Assembly (NCBI RefSeq): GCF_018812025.1
Contig: NC_063053.1
Coordinates: 9,742,123 to 9,806,122, forward strand
Source of the DNA: Megalobrama amblycephala
Lineage: Eukaryota; Chordata; Actinopteri; Cypriniformes; Xenocyprididae
Direction of reading: 5' to 3'
DNA: 64,000 bases
Positions 1 to 13,300 of this stretch are shown one piece after another. The position numbers were made by a program, and so were the translations under genes. The notes below the pieces were generated by a model. The model saw only the letters and a list, made by a program, of their open reading frames with translations, ran no database searches and was not told the DNA's origin. The stretch's first letter is position 1. Each line of letters starts with the position of its first letter.

Positions 1-3000
1 TATGGTGGTGAAGCTTTTCGGAGAGGTAGAGAACAAGAATGTCCCTGTCCCAGAATTCCCAACGCACCCTTTCCAGGAGGAACACCTGAGGGTGAGATTG
101 TGCACTCTACACCCTAAAACTGCAAATGGAAATGTTGTACTGTAATATTATACAGTACTGTTCAAAAATGTGGGACTGATATTTAACGTATTTAAAAAGA
201 CATTTCTTATGCTTGTATTTATCAGAAATACAGTAAATCGGTAATGCTGTGAAATATTAACATTTAAAATAACTGTTATTTAGGAATAATTTTAAAGTAT
301 ATTTGTGATGCTGAGCTGAATTTTTAGCATCATTACTCCAGTCTTCAGCATCACATGATCCTTAAATCATTCTAATTTGCTGCTCAAGAAATATTTCTTA
401 TCAATGTTGAAAAGGGTTGTGCTTAATATTTTTGTGGAAACTATGATACATCTTGTTCAAGATTCTTTTATGTATAGAAAGTTTAGAAGAACTGAATTTA
501 TTTAAAATGTCATACTGCCTCTTTTGATCAATTTATTGCGTCCTTGCTGAATAAAAGTATTCATTTAAAATAAAAAAAATCATACTGACCCCAAACGTTT
601 GAACGTTAGTGTAAAGCAATGACTTAATTTTGTGAATGAATAATTTTGAATTAATCCTATCGGTATTAAACTCATGTTTGTAGCACATAATTTCCTTTTT
701 TCCTTTTAAGGAGTGTTCGCTGCTACTGTTTTCTTAGCGTCTGACTCAATCTTCATTTCTTCTCTCTTCCCCCACAGCAATTTTATAAAGTTGTGCCTAT
801 CAAGGACATTAGAAACTTATACGTGACCTTCCCCATCCCAGACCTTCAGAAGTACTACAAATCAAATCCCGGTCATTATCTGGGCCATCTGATCGGACAT
901 GAGGGTCCAGGGAGTCTTTTGTCTGAGCTCAAGGCTAAAGGTGAGAGAGTTTGTCAGGAAAGATAGATTTTGCTTTAAGTGCCCAAATGATAAAACAGAC
1001 GACAAAATCTTAAGTAACTTGTGACTTAAGAATCAAACATAGCATTTGACCTGTAAAACACTGGCTTGGATCCATATATTTTAGTTCTCAGTTGTTTGTT
1101 GTGTCTCTCTCTCTCCTCAGGATGGGTGAACACGCTAGTCGGAGGCCAGAAAGAAGGAGCCAGAGGATTCATGTTCTTTATAATTAATTTGGATTTGACA
1201 GAAGAGGGGCTGTGTAAGGACATGGCATGTTTTTGTCTATTTGTGCTGGTCTGTATGATTTTGATTGAGCTGTATATTCTGTCTCTAGTGCATGTCGAGG
1301 ATATCATCTTCCACATGTTCCAGTACATTCAGAAGCTGCGGACGGAGGGCCCTCAAGAGTGGGTCTTTCAGGAGTGCAAGGTATGAACATTCTTGTTAAA
1401 TTAGGGCCCTATGATTTCCATGATGTGGAAAACGCTGGAATTGTGGAATTCAGTCATGAAAATCAAATTTGGTGTGTAATGTGGAATGTCACTGAATTTG
1501 GTCAAATTTGAATGAATAAATCAAAAGTATGGCTGCACATTTCATCATTTCATTTAATAAAACTATTGTCAAAAACACAAACTCAGTGCAACCTTTGAAA
1601 ATAAAGGTTTGGTTTAATTTGATGAGATTATGACAGAAATATATTACTATTGTACAATGTAATGTACTTCTCAAAACTATAACAAAAAGAATACAGTTTA
1701 TTAAAACATTCTCTTAGGAAATCTCACAATTATTTGTCAACATTTTTTTTTTTTTTTATATAAATGTTTGAGTTTTCATTATAATACAAATATAACATGA
1801 CATCTTTGTCAATGTTTTAATTAAAATTGTAAACCTCTCTTGTGCAGCACTGTTTGCCATAAAATAAAATAAATTACATTTTAAATGTAATTTAAATTGT
1901 TTTATGCATTTATTTTATTACCAAATTTTTCTTTTATAAAAATGTAATAACATCATAAAATGCAGAATCCACAAACATTGTTAAAATGATTAATTACTAT
2001 TATAAAGTTTTATTAATTCTATTGATGAGACATCCTTTCTGATTATTTGAGTATAATTAAACCATTAATAAAAGAATCCAGACAAAATAAAATGGAAAAA
2101 AGTCAATCTGATTTCATTAAAATTCATTATTAATTCATGTCATTCCAAAACTCTGACAAACACCAGGTGAATTTTCATACACTGCTACTGCTGATGACAA
2201 TGGAACCATGAAACTTGGTGTTTAGGACATCACAGATTTGTCTCTACATTTTGTTTTTTGCAGGATTTGAACACTGTGGCTTTCAGATTTAAGGATAAGG
2301 AGCGTCCTCGTGGATACACGTCTAAAGTGGCTGGACTACTGCATGTAGGTGTCTCTCATATGAAAGACTTTAAAAGGTCGTCACCATGGTTACAGGTGTT
2401 TGTGTCATCAGGGTGCTGCTTTGTATTTTATCAAGAGATCATAGCCAGTGTTTCAAGTATTTTATGTTTGGTATGACATACTAGTGTATTCTGTCCATTT
2501 CAAAAATGGTGTGTGGAACAGTACACATCAATACACAAATTTAATCACCCTATTTTTGTGTATGATGCTGAAATCGCCTTTCTGTGTGTCAGTACTATCC
2601 GCTGGAGGAAATTTTAGCTGCAGAATACTTACTGGAGGAGTTCAGGCCAGACCTCATTGAGATGGTGCTTGATAAACTGAGGCCGGAGAATGTCAGGTGA
2701 GCACACATACAAGGGCTTCTTTCTGTTTTATAACATGTATACACACTTTTATATGATAACCTGTAAAAGAAAGCACTTTGTATTTTTTTTTTTTTCTACA
2801 TATTGGTGGATATATTAATATTGCTCTGAGGATTTGAGGTTTGTTCAAATCACTAATCCTAAATCTTAAACTGAAACAATGTCATGGCACCTGTGGATGG
2901 ACCTAAAAGATGTTTATTGTTCCCTCAGGATGAGATTAGTGTAACACAGATGTCCAGCCATTGGCCACTCTCTTCAAAGACCCACTGAAGAAGCTTCATA

Positions 3001-6000
3001 TTTGAACCTGTGCAAAGCAAATATCAGTTTCTTAAATGCATTGCTGCTCAGGGCCAAACTGGGCTGAGATTGCTTAGTCTTTTTATCTGTTTTTGAAGTG
3101 GTGTTTTGAAGCTGAATCTTCTTGCTGTGTTTGTAAGAATCCCGCTTCAGATCCTTATAAATGTGACGAAGGTTTTCAAATTCAATTTCCTTTCAAGATT
3201 TAAAAGAGCATTGTCTCTCCGTTTGAACTTCATCTCAACCCTACCGTTGCTACTCTTGTTGTTTTTGGGATGGAAGAACTTGTAGGGTTCCTGTATTTCA
3301 TTTTTGTCTTGGCTTTTCCAAACTTTTCAGATCAAGACAAAGACTTTGATTTCATATATCTGGTGATTTGTGACTTGTCATAATTCTTTTTGTATGATTG
3401 ACTACATTGCTGACCTTTCTGAAAGTACTGCAACACTAGAAGACCATAGTCTCACACAGCCAGACTTTTGGCTATCGGTGTAAAATCTGATCTAGCTTTT
3501 TCTGGCCAAGAACTGCCAACTTAGACAAGTAGAAACCATTTGAGCCATATTTAAAGTGACCAACCACAGTTATTGTGTCATTTAGCTGTGGGTTTATCAG
3601 AAATCAAAATTACCTTTTCACTTTGATATTTACTTCAAAAAGTAATACATTTAAATCAAAATGAGCTCAGATTTCCGTGTATCCTGTTTACTTTTTAAGT
3701 GAATGTTCAAGTGCTTGTGACTGTTAAACTCTGCCAAATCCAGCAACTAGTTCTTCCTCAGAAGTGCGCATTGCAGCAACCCAGTACTTTGTAAACACCA
3801 CTTTTATTTCCTGGAGGGCCGATAAAATCTGTGCTGGAAAAGGTGTAGCACCAATCAAATTAAAGCTTGCCAGATTGAGAAAGCACTTGCTGTTTTTGTG
3901 TGCACTAAGCATCAGACGGTGTGAGAATGGTCTGAGACTGCTGTATCCTGCTGTGTGATTTAGACTGGAAAGGAGTGTTCAGGTTTTTAGATGGAACCTA
4001 TTCTTAGCTCTCTTATGCAATTGATTGATGCAGGAGAGTCCAGAATAGCATGTCATTGTTCCAAAAGTTCTCTATCGATCAGGACAGTCTAAATTATCTA
4101 GAAATGGTGCATTGATCTAGAGCCCTGCACAACAGATTGAGAAGCTCCGGGAAACACGAACCTTTGATTGATGTAATGACCATAATTCCCCAATCTATTT
4201 ATAGAGCCAGAGATCTGATAAAAGCAAAATTGCACTGCCCATTTTCCCTGAGGGAGTCATGAGAAATTGCTGGTGTCATGCCGTGTCTGGTGCAGTGATC
4301 TTACAATTCTTCTTGCTCCATTTTTCTTTTTTTTTCTTTTAGGGTCGCTGTTGTCTCCAAATCATTTGAAGGACAGACGGACCGAACTGAGGAGTGGTAT
4401 GGCACGCAGTATAAACAGGAAGCCATTACTGATGAGGCTATTAAGGTGAGACACATTTGATTTCATTAAATATTCTGATTTAAAGGTTGCCATAGTATAT
4501 GTGCCATAGTACTTTTCTGTTGAATGTACATACACAAACTTTATTTTTGGTTTCGTTCGGAACTAGTGGTAAATGGTATGGATGGGTAACTAAAATAGTT
4601 GTATGCAGGGCTTGACATTAACTTTTTTGCTCACAGTCACTGTGGCTAGTGGTTTTCCAAAGTTTCTAGCCACTCAGCATTTTCACTGGCCACAATTTTG
4701 ATAGATACCATGGAGAAAAACTGCAATATAGATATTTTTATTGTCTCATAATTTGGCAGCCGGTATATTAGGCTGCTGTCACTTTAAGACCTGACACACA
4801 GATCTATTATACTGTTACAAGTGTGCTTCTCTGTTTACGTTCACTTAAAACATCACTGACTGTGTTTACGTGAATGCTCGCCGAGACCTCCATTTTGACT
4901 TTATTTTGTTTGTATTTGACTGTTTAAGTGCAATAGTGAGTAAAATTGTGCAATATGTGGAATCCCACACCAAAATTCAAGCACAGGCCAACAGTATTCA
5001 TCTGGAGCATATAAAACGAGTAAGGGGAGGTGTGTGTGTGTGTGTGTGTTAACTTGCTGTTGGAGAGATGAGTGAGAAAGCACAGCTGGTATCATGTATC
5101 TATTCTGTGGAAAATGAGTATTGGAAGCTTTTCAGATATTTCAGTATCTATATATAAAACTATGGGTGATCCATGTACTTTGAGCATTATATACTTGATC
5201 AAAGGAGATTGGCCTTGTGCTAAATCTCTTAACCTCTACTCTGACCACCCTAATTTGAAGAAAATAAAATAATTTTCCTTTTTATTTTTCCAGAAATGGC
5301 AAAATGCAGACCTCAATGGAAAATTCAAACTGCCAATGAAGAATGAATTCATCCCAACAAACTTTGAGATTTACCCTCTAGAGAAGGATTCCCCATCTGC
5401 ACCCACTTTGTTAAAGGTATGTTTTGCTGAAACTCATTTTGTAAAGTTTTTACTTGGAGCAACTTTTAAAAAAAAAAAAAAAAAAAAAAAAGTCTCTCAA
5501 ACTTGCAAACACTGGACCATCTGGCTTTTCTTTGTTCCTAAATATGAATTTATTTATTTATTTATTTTTTAGGACAACGCAATGAGCAAAGTTTGGTTCA
5601 AACAGGATGACAAGTTTTTCCTGCCCAAGGCTTGTTTAAACTTTGAGTTTTTCAGGTAGGTTTAGAATAAATTAAAAACTATGCAATGGTGTTTATTTCC
5701 TTTTTTTTTTTTTTTTATACATTTTTTGCATAACTGTAATAGCTAGTAGGAGGGTACTAAATGTGTCAGGAAGAAATCTTTAAGAATGGTTTTAATTGTT
5801 TTTTTTTAATATATGCAATATATAATTAGATAATAAAAATACATATTAGTTTTGCTTTCTAGGTGAAATATGATCAGGACATGTTTTGACCAGTGTCATG
5901 AGATTCACCCAAAAGTACTTATTGACTTGTTAATGTTAAAAATGTTCAGTGCACTGCAGGTTTTACTGATATTAGTAACATTAGAGCAATGTCAGCCTGT

Positions 6001-9000
6001 TTTGCTTTAGACTTTTTAAACTAATTTATACAAGTTATTGAAATACATTTATTCCTGTTAAATTCTGTTTTACTCTAAAAGGTTCTCCATTACCCTCTTT
6101 ATTGAAGTTACAAGTACCAGGGTTTATCACTTACGTTCTTTCCACAGCCCGTTTGCGTACGTGGACCCGTTGCATTGTAACATGGCGTATTTGTACCTTG
6201 AGCTGCTCAAGGACTCCCTGAACGAGTATGCATATGCAGCCGAGCTAGCCGGCCTGAACTATGACCTTCAAAATACCGTCTATGGGATGTATGTAAGTAT
6301 GCTAATATCCCCTCGCTAATATGCTCTTCCTGTGAGGGTAACAGTCCAACTTCACGCACAAACAAATGACTACCAGTGGTTTCTGTCTTTGTAATAGTAA
6401 CCCCAAATGTAGCTTTGTTTGTGGCCTTTACACGGCAAAAAAAACTCTTCTGATTGTTTCCGTGTTGTTGTTTTTTTTTTTTTTTTTTTCTGCGTATATA
6501 TTAGTAGCAGTAGACTAGCTTTAGATTAGTGCCGGAGCTGAGGCTGCATATTCATACTCTGTCTGTGGTCCCTCTCAATCCGTTTCTTTTTGTTTTGTCA
6601 TGACCCTTTCATACAAATATCCCTCCATTTGTTTCCCCCCCCCTTTTCTTTCTTCCATCCTGTTAGTCGCTACCTATATGCAGACCCGCTGCACTGCAAC
6701 ATGACTTACCTGTTTCTCAGGTTGTTGAAGGATGATTTGAGAGAGTATACATATGCAGCCCGCCTGGCAGGGTTGGTCTATGGCATAGCCTCGGGAATGA
6801 ATGCCATCCTTGTAAGTATGGTGATAAGCCTTTCGAGAGACGGACGGTGTATCGGGTGAAGGGTGGAGCTTGCGGCTTTTGAGTGTGCCAGTCGCTTGTC
6901 TGTTCTTCTGCTTTCTGCAGATGGGGATGGGATGTTTTGCCTTCAAAAGATCTGTCTGCTTGGGTAGTTGGAAACTGTTAAGGGTTGTTGTATTTTGTGC
7001 TGGGTTTAGGTGTTTGTGAAGGTATATACCCAAAAGAACAAAACAAAGATAGGCAATAAACAGAGACTGTAAAATCATGTCAAGCTGCAAAAATAAAATG
7101 ACCTCCCAAAAGCACCTTATAAGTAGTCCATATGACCATTATTTCAATTCTCTTGTATACATTTGATAAATTTGTGTAAGGAGCAGACTAAAGAGTGAGT
7201 TATTTGCAAAATATCTTCCCTTCTTTTGTAGCTCTGAATTTCTTTTGCACATTGGATGACTGCTTTAAAATTAAACCGATAAATTTAGACCTTTTTGTTT
7301 GTGTCAGTCAAATACTACTTTAACTGCAAAAACAAACAATAATTGTTGTGGTTGTTTTGTTAGTAGGTACTAACTAGCTATTACTAGGTTACATTGGATT
7401 AAGCGAGGTTCAGAATTCTTGGTTCATTATGTTGAAATATTTGAGAGATGTGAATTATAAATCAGGTAAATTATATTTACGAACAAACCCCTTAACCTTA
7501 AAGACTATAGATAGAAATAAAACTAAAGTTTGGTGCATGTAAATGCTACTTAAGTGGAGATTTCTGGCTCTGTGTATGAGAATTATTTATTTATTTATTT
7601 ATTTTTTTGAGAAACTGCTTTTAAAGATGTATATTGTATTTTAAGCTTAAAGATGCACATAGAAAAGGTGTAGTAAAAAAAAAGAAAAAACTTAACTTAA
7701 CCTCCAAAATACTTAAATACATTTTTCTTTCCACTTGTCTGAAAGAAGACATGTTATTGTAGGAAAATAGCCCAAAATCACAAAATTGACTAGTGCATAA
7801 AACAGTGGTTTTGCTTGTAATGTCTTGCCTTAATGGGTAACTTGACTGTTTCAGCTGCTTGAACTGTAGCTTTCCCATCACTGGATAGGATCAACTGAGA
7901 TGGATTTTAATAACAGGTGTAAACGGTTGACTGAAGTTTGGATGACGTGGCAAAGCTGGGCTGTTTGTAACCTCATTTGCTGTGTGATTCACTTACTCCT
8001 TATTGTTTGCACACACATTCATCACAGTCCGAATGCACTGCATTGGTTGTCTGAAGATGTAACCCTTAAATTAAAACGTTGTTTTTAGTCTGTTCTGCAG
8101 TAGCTCATAAATCTGTGCTGAGCTGTGTGTATGTCTCTTGGTGTCTTCCATTTTGTCATTTCACAATTGTAAAGATGAAAGTCAGTTCTTGAACTTTTTA
8201 TCATTCTCATGAATATTCATGGCTGTGTCTTTGTGTGTCAGCTGTCAGTCAAGGGTTATAATGACAAACAACACATCCTACTGAAGAAGATCATCGAGAA
8301 AATGGCCACGTTTGAGATCGATGAGAAGCGCTTTGATATCATTAAGGAAGCGGTGAGACACACATACACAAACACACTCCTTAAAATACTAATAAGAACA
8401 ACAGATAACACAAAATGCACACCCAAAGGAATCCCTGCAGGTTTCTGTAGTAGTTTACTTGTAATTTATTTTGGCTAATTTTCAGGTCCTCTTAATAAGG
8501 GCTGCCCCTGACTAAAGTTTTTCTAGTCAACTAGTAGTCTTTCATTTAAGCCATTAGTCGACTAGCCACACGTTTGTTAAATTCAATTACTTAAATATAT
8601 ACTGGGAGGGGTGGCATCAGAAAATGGTTTGAGTTTCAGAGCTGAGAAAGAAGTATATATGTAACATTGCAAAAATTGTTCTACATTACAGAGGAATACT
8701 TAACCATAATAATGAGCTTTTAAAATCCAAATTAAGTACTCAAGCACACACATAAAGCTTCCCACAGGCTGCAAAGATGACACAGTACTGATTTAGCTTA
8801 AATACTTTCCACAAACTCTACTTGCATGTTTACTTGCAGCTACTACTTACATGTTTAAGCCATGTTTAAATGATGATCCATGTTTGAGGTTGATGAATGA
8901 ACTTTTGGATTTCCTGTCTGATATAATTACCGGATGTAACACCGATCTGTCACTGCTTGACTTTGCCAGTTCCTGTGGAGTTTTTTGTTGTTGTTTTTCT

Positions 9001-10294
9001 GCGACTAACCGACTCTTCTCATCAATTAACATTTAGTCGACTGTTAGGGGGCAGCCCTACTCTTAACACATTTCACCATGTTTATACCAAGAATTTCCCC
9101 AGAAGAAAATGCAGAAATATCTGTGGATTCATATAAATACAGATCCAAACACCAAGAGAAAATGTGCTTAGTCTGTAACCGTGTGATCTGAAAGAAGCTT
9201 GTGTGAGACTTGTCTTCTTTTTTTTTTTTTTTTAGTACATGAGGTCACTGAATAACTTCCGCGCTGAGCAGCCCCACCAGCATGCCATGTATTACCTTCG
9301 GCTGCTCATGACTGAGGTGGCCTGGACCAAAGACGAACTCAGAGACTCTCTGGATGGTGTGGCTTTCTTTCATTGCTCTGTGAATATGAGCGCATTGGTC
9401 TCCTGCATGTGTGTTCATGCTGTAAATTTGTTTTTAAGATGTGACGTTACCTCGTCTGAAGGCGTTCATACCTCAGCTGTTGTCACGGTTACACATTGAA
9501 GCCCTGCTGCATGGCAACATTACCAAACAGGTTTGATGTAAAATAATTTCTTCTAGATGACGGGTAGAGAAAAGGCAGGTGGGGAAAGAACTATTCCTGT
9601 AAAAATAAATGAAATGTACCATTCGCTACCTGTGATTTGGAACATGTTTGTATCTCAGTCAATCTTGTATTTTAAAACACTTAAAAGTGTTTTAAGAATA
9701 AGAAGCACTACCTTTCAAAATTTTGATGTCGGTAAGATTTTTAAGAGTGTTTTTAAAAGAAGTCTCTTATGCTCCTCAAGGCTTTATTTATTTGATCAAA
9801 AATCCAAAGTAATATTATGAAATATTATTACAATTTAAAACAACTGTTTATATTTGAATATATTTTAAAATATAATTTATTCCTGTGATGGTAAAGCTGA
9901 ATTTTCAGCATCATTACTTCAGTCTATTTGTTTTTGATATGAAATAGATATATAATGTGACTGAAATCCCAATATATTTGTATATGTGATTTGTTTGCCT
10001 GTCCATCTGTTGTCTCCAGTCTGCTCTGGGCATGATGCAAATGTTGGAGGACACTCTCATTGAGCATGCTCACACTAAACCCCTGCTACCGAGTCAGCTA
10101 ATTCGCTACAGGGAAGTGCAGGTACCTGATGGTAAGTGCCTAACACCCCAGACTTAAATGCAACATCTCAGCTCGTCTCAGCTGGTCTCACACACACACA
10201 AACTTACTTTCAGCTTAAAATAACATTTTAGTTTTAATATTTTAAATATTTTATATTTTAAACATTTTATATCAATATACAGTTTCTTATAGAC

Positions 10295-10361
<67 letters not shown>

Positions 10362-13300
10362 AATAATAATATTAATAAAGGTCCTTTCTTTCATTCAGTG
10401 TTATCTGATTAATATATATATATATATATAATTATATAATTATATAATATAATATATAATATATATATAATTATTTTTTTATTTATTTATTTATTTTTTT
10501 TTACTTTATTTAAAATGAAATTCATCTTCATAGGAAGACACAACAAAGACAATACGACTCTGATGTTAAACCTGAATCTGTGGTGTGTAATTTGAGGTCT
10601 ATGATATTTGTGTGTGTGTTTTGTGTGTGTTTGTCATGGTTCTTGTGTTTAAGTCCAGTTCTCTGTGGTTATCAGGTGGTTGGTATGTTTACCAGCAGAG
10701 GAACGAGGTTCATAATAACTGTGGAATCGAGATTTACTATCAGACGGACATGCAGAACACCCATGAGAACATGCTGCTGGAGCTCTTCTGTCAAATCATC
10801 TCTGAGCCATGCTTCAACACGCTACGCACCAAAGAACAGCTGGGTAACACAAACAGTCATGGGAAATGTCCTCAGTTGTATGTGGAAACTTTATCTGTTG
10901 ATGTGGTGATAGGATGAGCACCTCTGTAAATAAAACTCCATTCTGTTCAGTTTAGGGACACAAACCTGTTCCTGTCGTCCTATTGATCACACTGATCTTA
11001 AGAACATCATTTATTTCCGTCTGTGTGTCCAGGTTACATTGTGTTCAGTGGACCTCGCAGGGCCAATGGGGTGCAGGGTTTGCGTTTCATCATTCAGTCT
11101 GAAAAAGCTCCTCACTACCTGGAGTCTCGTGTGGAGGCCTTCCTCAAGACCATGGAGAAGAGCGTGGAGGAGATGGGAGAGGAAGCGTTTCAGAAACACA
11201 TCCAGGCACTGGCCATTCGCCGTCTCGACAAACCCAAGAAGCTGGCAGCCGAGTGTGCCAAGTACTGGGGAGAGATCATCTCCCAACAGTATAACTTCGA
11301 CAGGGGTGAGAGTCGTTATTCAGCTGTTGAAATGAACTCATACTCTGCGTCAATATCTTTAATATTTAATATCTTTTTCCTTGATTTTCTTGTCTAATTT
11401 AGATAATATTGAAGTGGCTTACCTGAAGACACTGGCTAAGGAACACATTATGCAGTTTTACAGGGTTAGTACTGATTTGAACACATTGTCTCTCTCTAAA
11501 CAGATGCTATTTCTTGCATCATAATCATAATTAGATAGGCATTTCTTGAATATAATTCAAGTGATTGTGTAGACAGCAAAATAATAATGTTAAAGCTTTA
11601 GAATTTAGACTTTAGACTGAATCTTGATGCAAATTTTCATTTACAAAGAACACTTTACAATTGCCATGACATTCAGTACACTTTCAGTATAATTATTAAA
11701 ATTTCCAAGGATCAACATTCTCCCCTAAAATGCTCGCCCCGATCTGCCTGACGGAGGAGCTACAATGGTGAAAAGTGTGAAATCGCTCATAACTCCTTAA
11801 CCGTCAGGCGTAGGCTCAAGTGTTTTATATCGTTTGAATCCTCAAGACGGACAAAATGCACATCTCAAATTAGCTCGTATTTCTGGGCATTTTGGATTTT
11901 TTGGGAAAACCTACCTTTGCGAACTAGTCCTAGTTTTTGACCCAATTGGAAAAAAATTATAAAAATTATCAATAAAGTAGTTAATTTTGATTCACAACCC
12001 TAAGGGCCACCAAATGTTTGAGGTGGGTGGATCCATTTGTACTAAAACAGCTATAACTTGTGAACGAAATGAGAGATTTTCACCAAACTCAGCATTTCTA
12101 TGCAAGAACTCATTCTGATCGCATGAAAAAGGACTTGGCGACTGTCTACTTGGTGGCGCTATAATAGAAAAAAAACATGAAAATGGCTATAACTACTTCA
12201 CCGTTAGTCTGATTGACTTGATAATTGGCATGCAGTGTCTTTTGTCCATCATGATTTGTCTATGAGGACATATCTCAAAAAACATGGCCGCTATCGGCCA
12301 ATGAAGCTTGAGCAGCTATCAGACAAGGTTAACGGAGGCCGATCGGAACGACACTTGCTGGGCCTGTTTGACTCATGGCCCTAGAGGCCTGTGAGAAATT
12401 CAAAAGAAATCGGCCACCGGGGGGTGCCTTCGCATTTTTCACGTGTGTAAAGGATCGTGTATCGCTTGACTTTTCACACATGCCCACAACGTTTGTACCA
12501 CATGGTAGAACTCCTCATTCTGAGCAACTTTGCCTCTAGGGCCACCTCAGTCTCCAGATTCAATGGACAATTTCAAAAACCAACTTTGGTGAACTAGTCC
12601 TAGGGTTTTGGCTCAACCTTGATAACTGTTAAAGGGTTACTTCAGGATTTAGCATTAAGCTTTGTATTAGTAAATTACCACTAGTATTTTCGAATTACCG
12701 TGCTTTCCCCCTTCATATCAGCCCGAGATGAGAGATTTATGCATTTTTATTCTGTAAAAAAGCCTCCGATGACGCAAAAATCGTCATTTTGCGTCATCGG
12801 AGGCTTTTTTGGCCAGAGGCTTAAAACTACAGCCAGTAATAGCAGGTAGTTCCGCATTTTTTCACCACGCCCATACATATGCGCGTTTGAGGTTACTCAC
12901 GGACATAGATCAAAGATTTTATCAAAAGTGGGTGTCAATTATATTTTTAAGCTTACAGTCATTCACTTTATTTTGTCTGCACTACATCAGTGGTTCATCT
13001 CGCAAATGTATCGGTCTCTGCAGTCATCTCAACCAATACAGCAACAGGCTTTTGTGGTAACGTTAGCATAAATAGATAAATAAACTCAGTTTTACAGAAC
13101 AGAGGCTTTACTTTGATAACGGTCAACTTATATGCAACTTATATGTAATTGTCTATCTAACGTTACTTTGCTAAGTTTGCAGTTTTACTGCTACCTACAA
13201 CACTACATATAGGCTACTGTGTTATCAGTCTAGTATCAGCGAGTCTTACCTCTAGGCGAATACGCTTAGTACCAGATGCCCAGGCTGTTCGTCCTCTGGG

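Noticed and set aside
4608..4720. CTAGTGG/GCCAC-type inverted text in an ide intron as a mobile element
   Set aside because: It resembles a common fish repeat, but I could not place both ends or a target duplication.
5029..5048. GT run as Z-DNA or regulatory element
   Set aside because: A short (GT)n tract of ordinary length for fish introns, with nothing else around it.
6674..7090. 138-codon open frame on the minus strand
   Set aside because: It is antisense across ide exon 15b and its intron, has no family resemblance, and the plus-strand exon explains the open frame.
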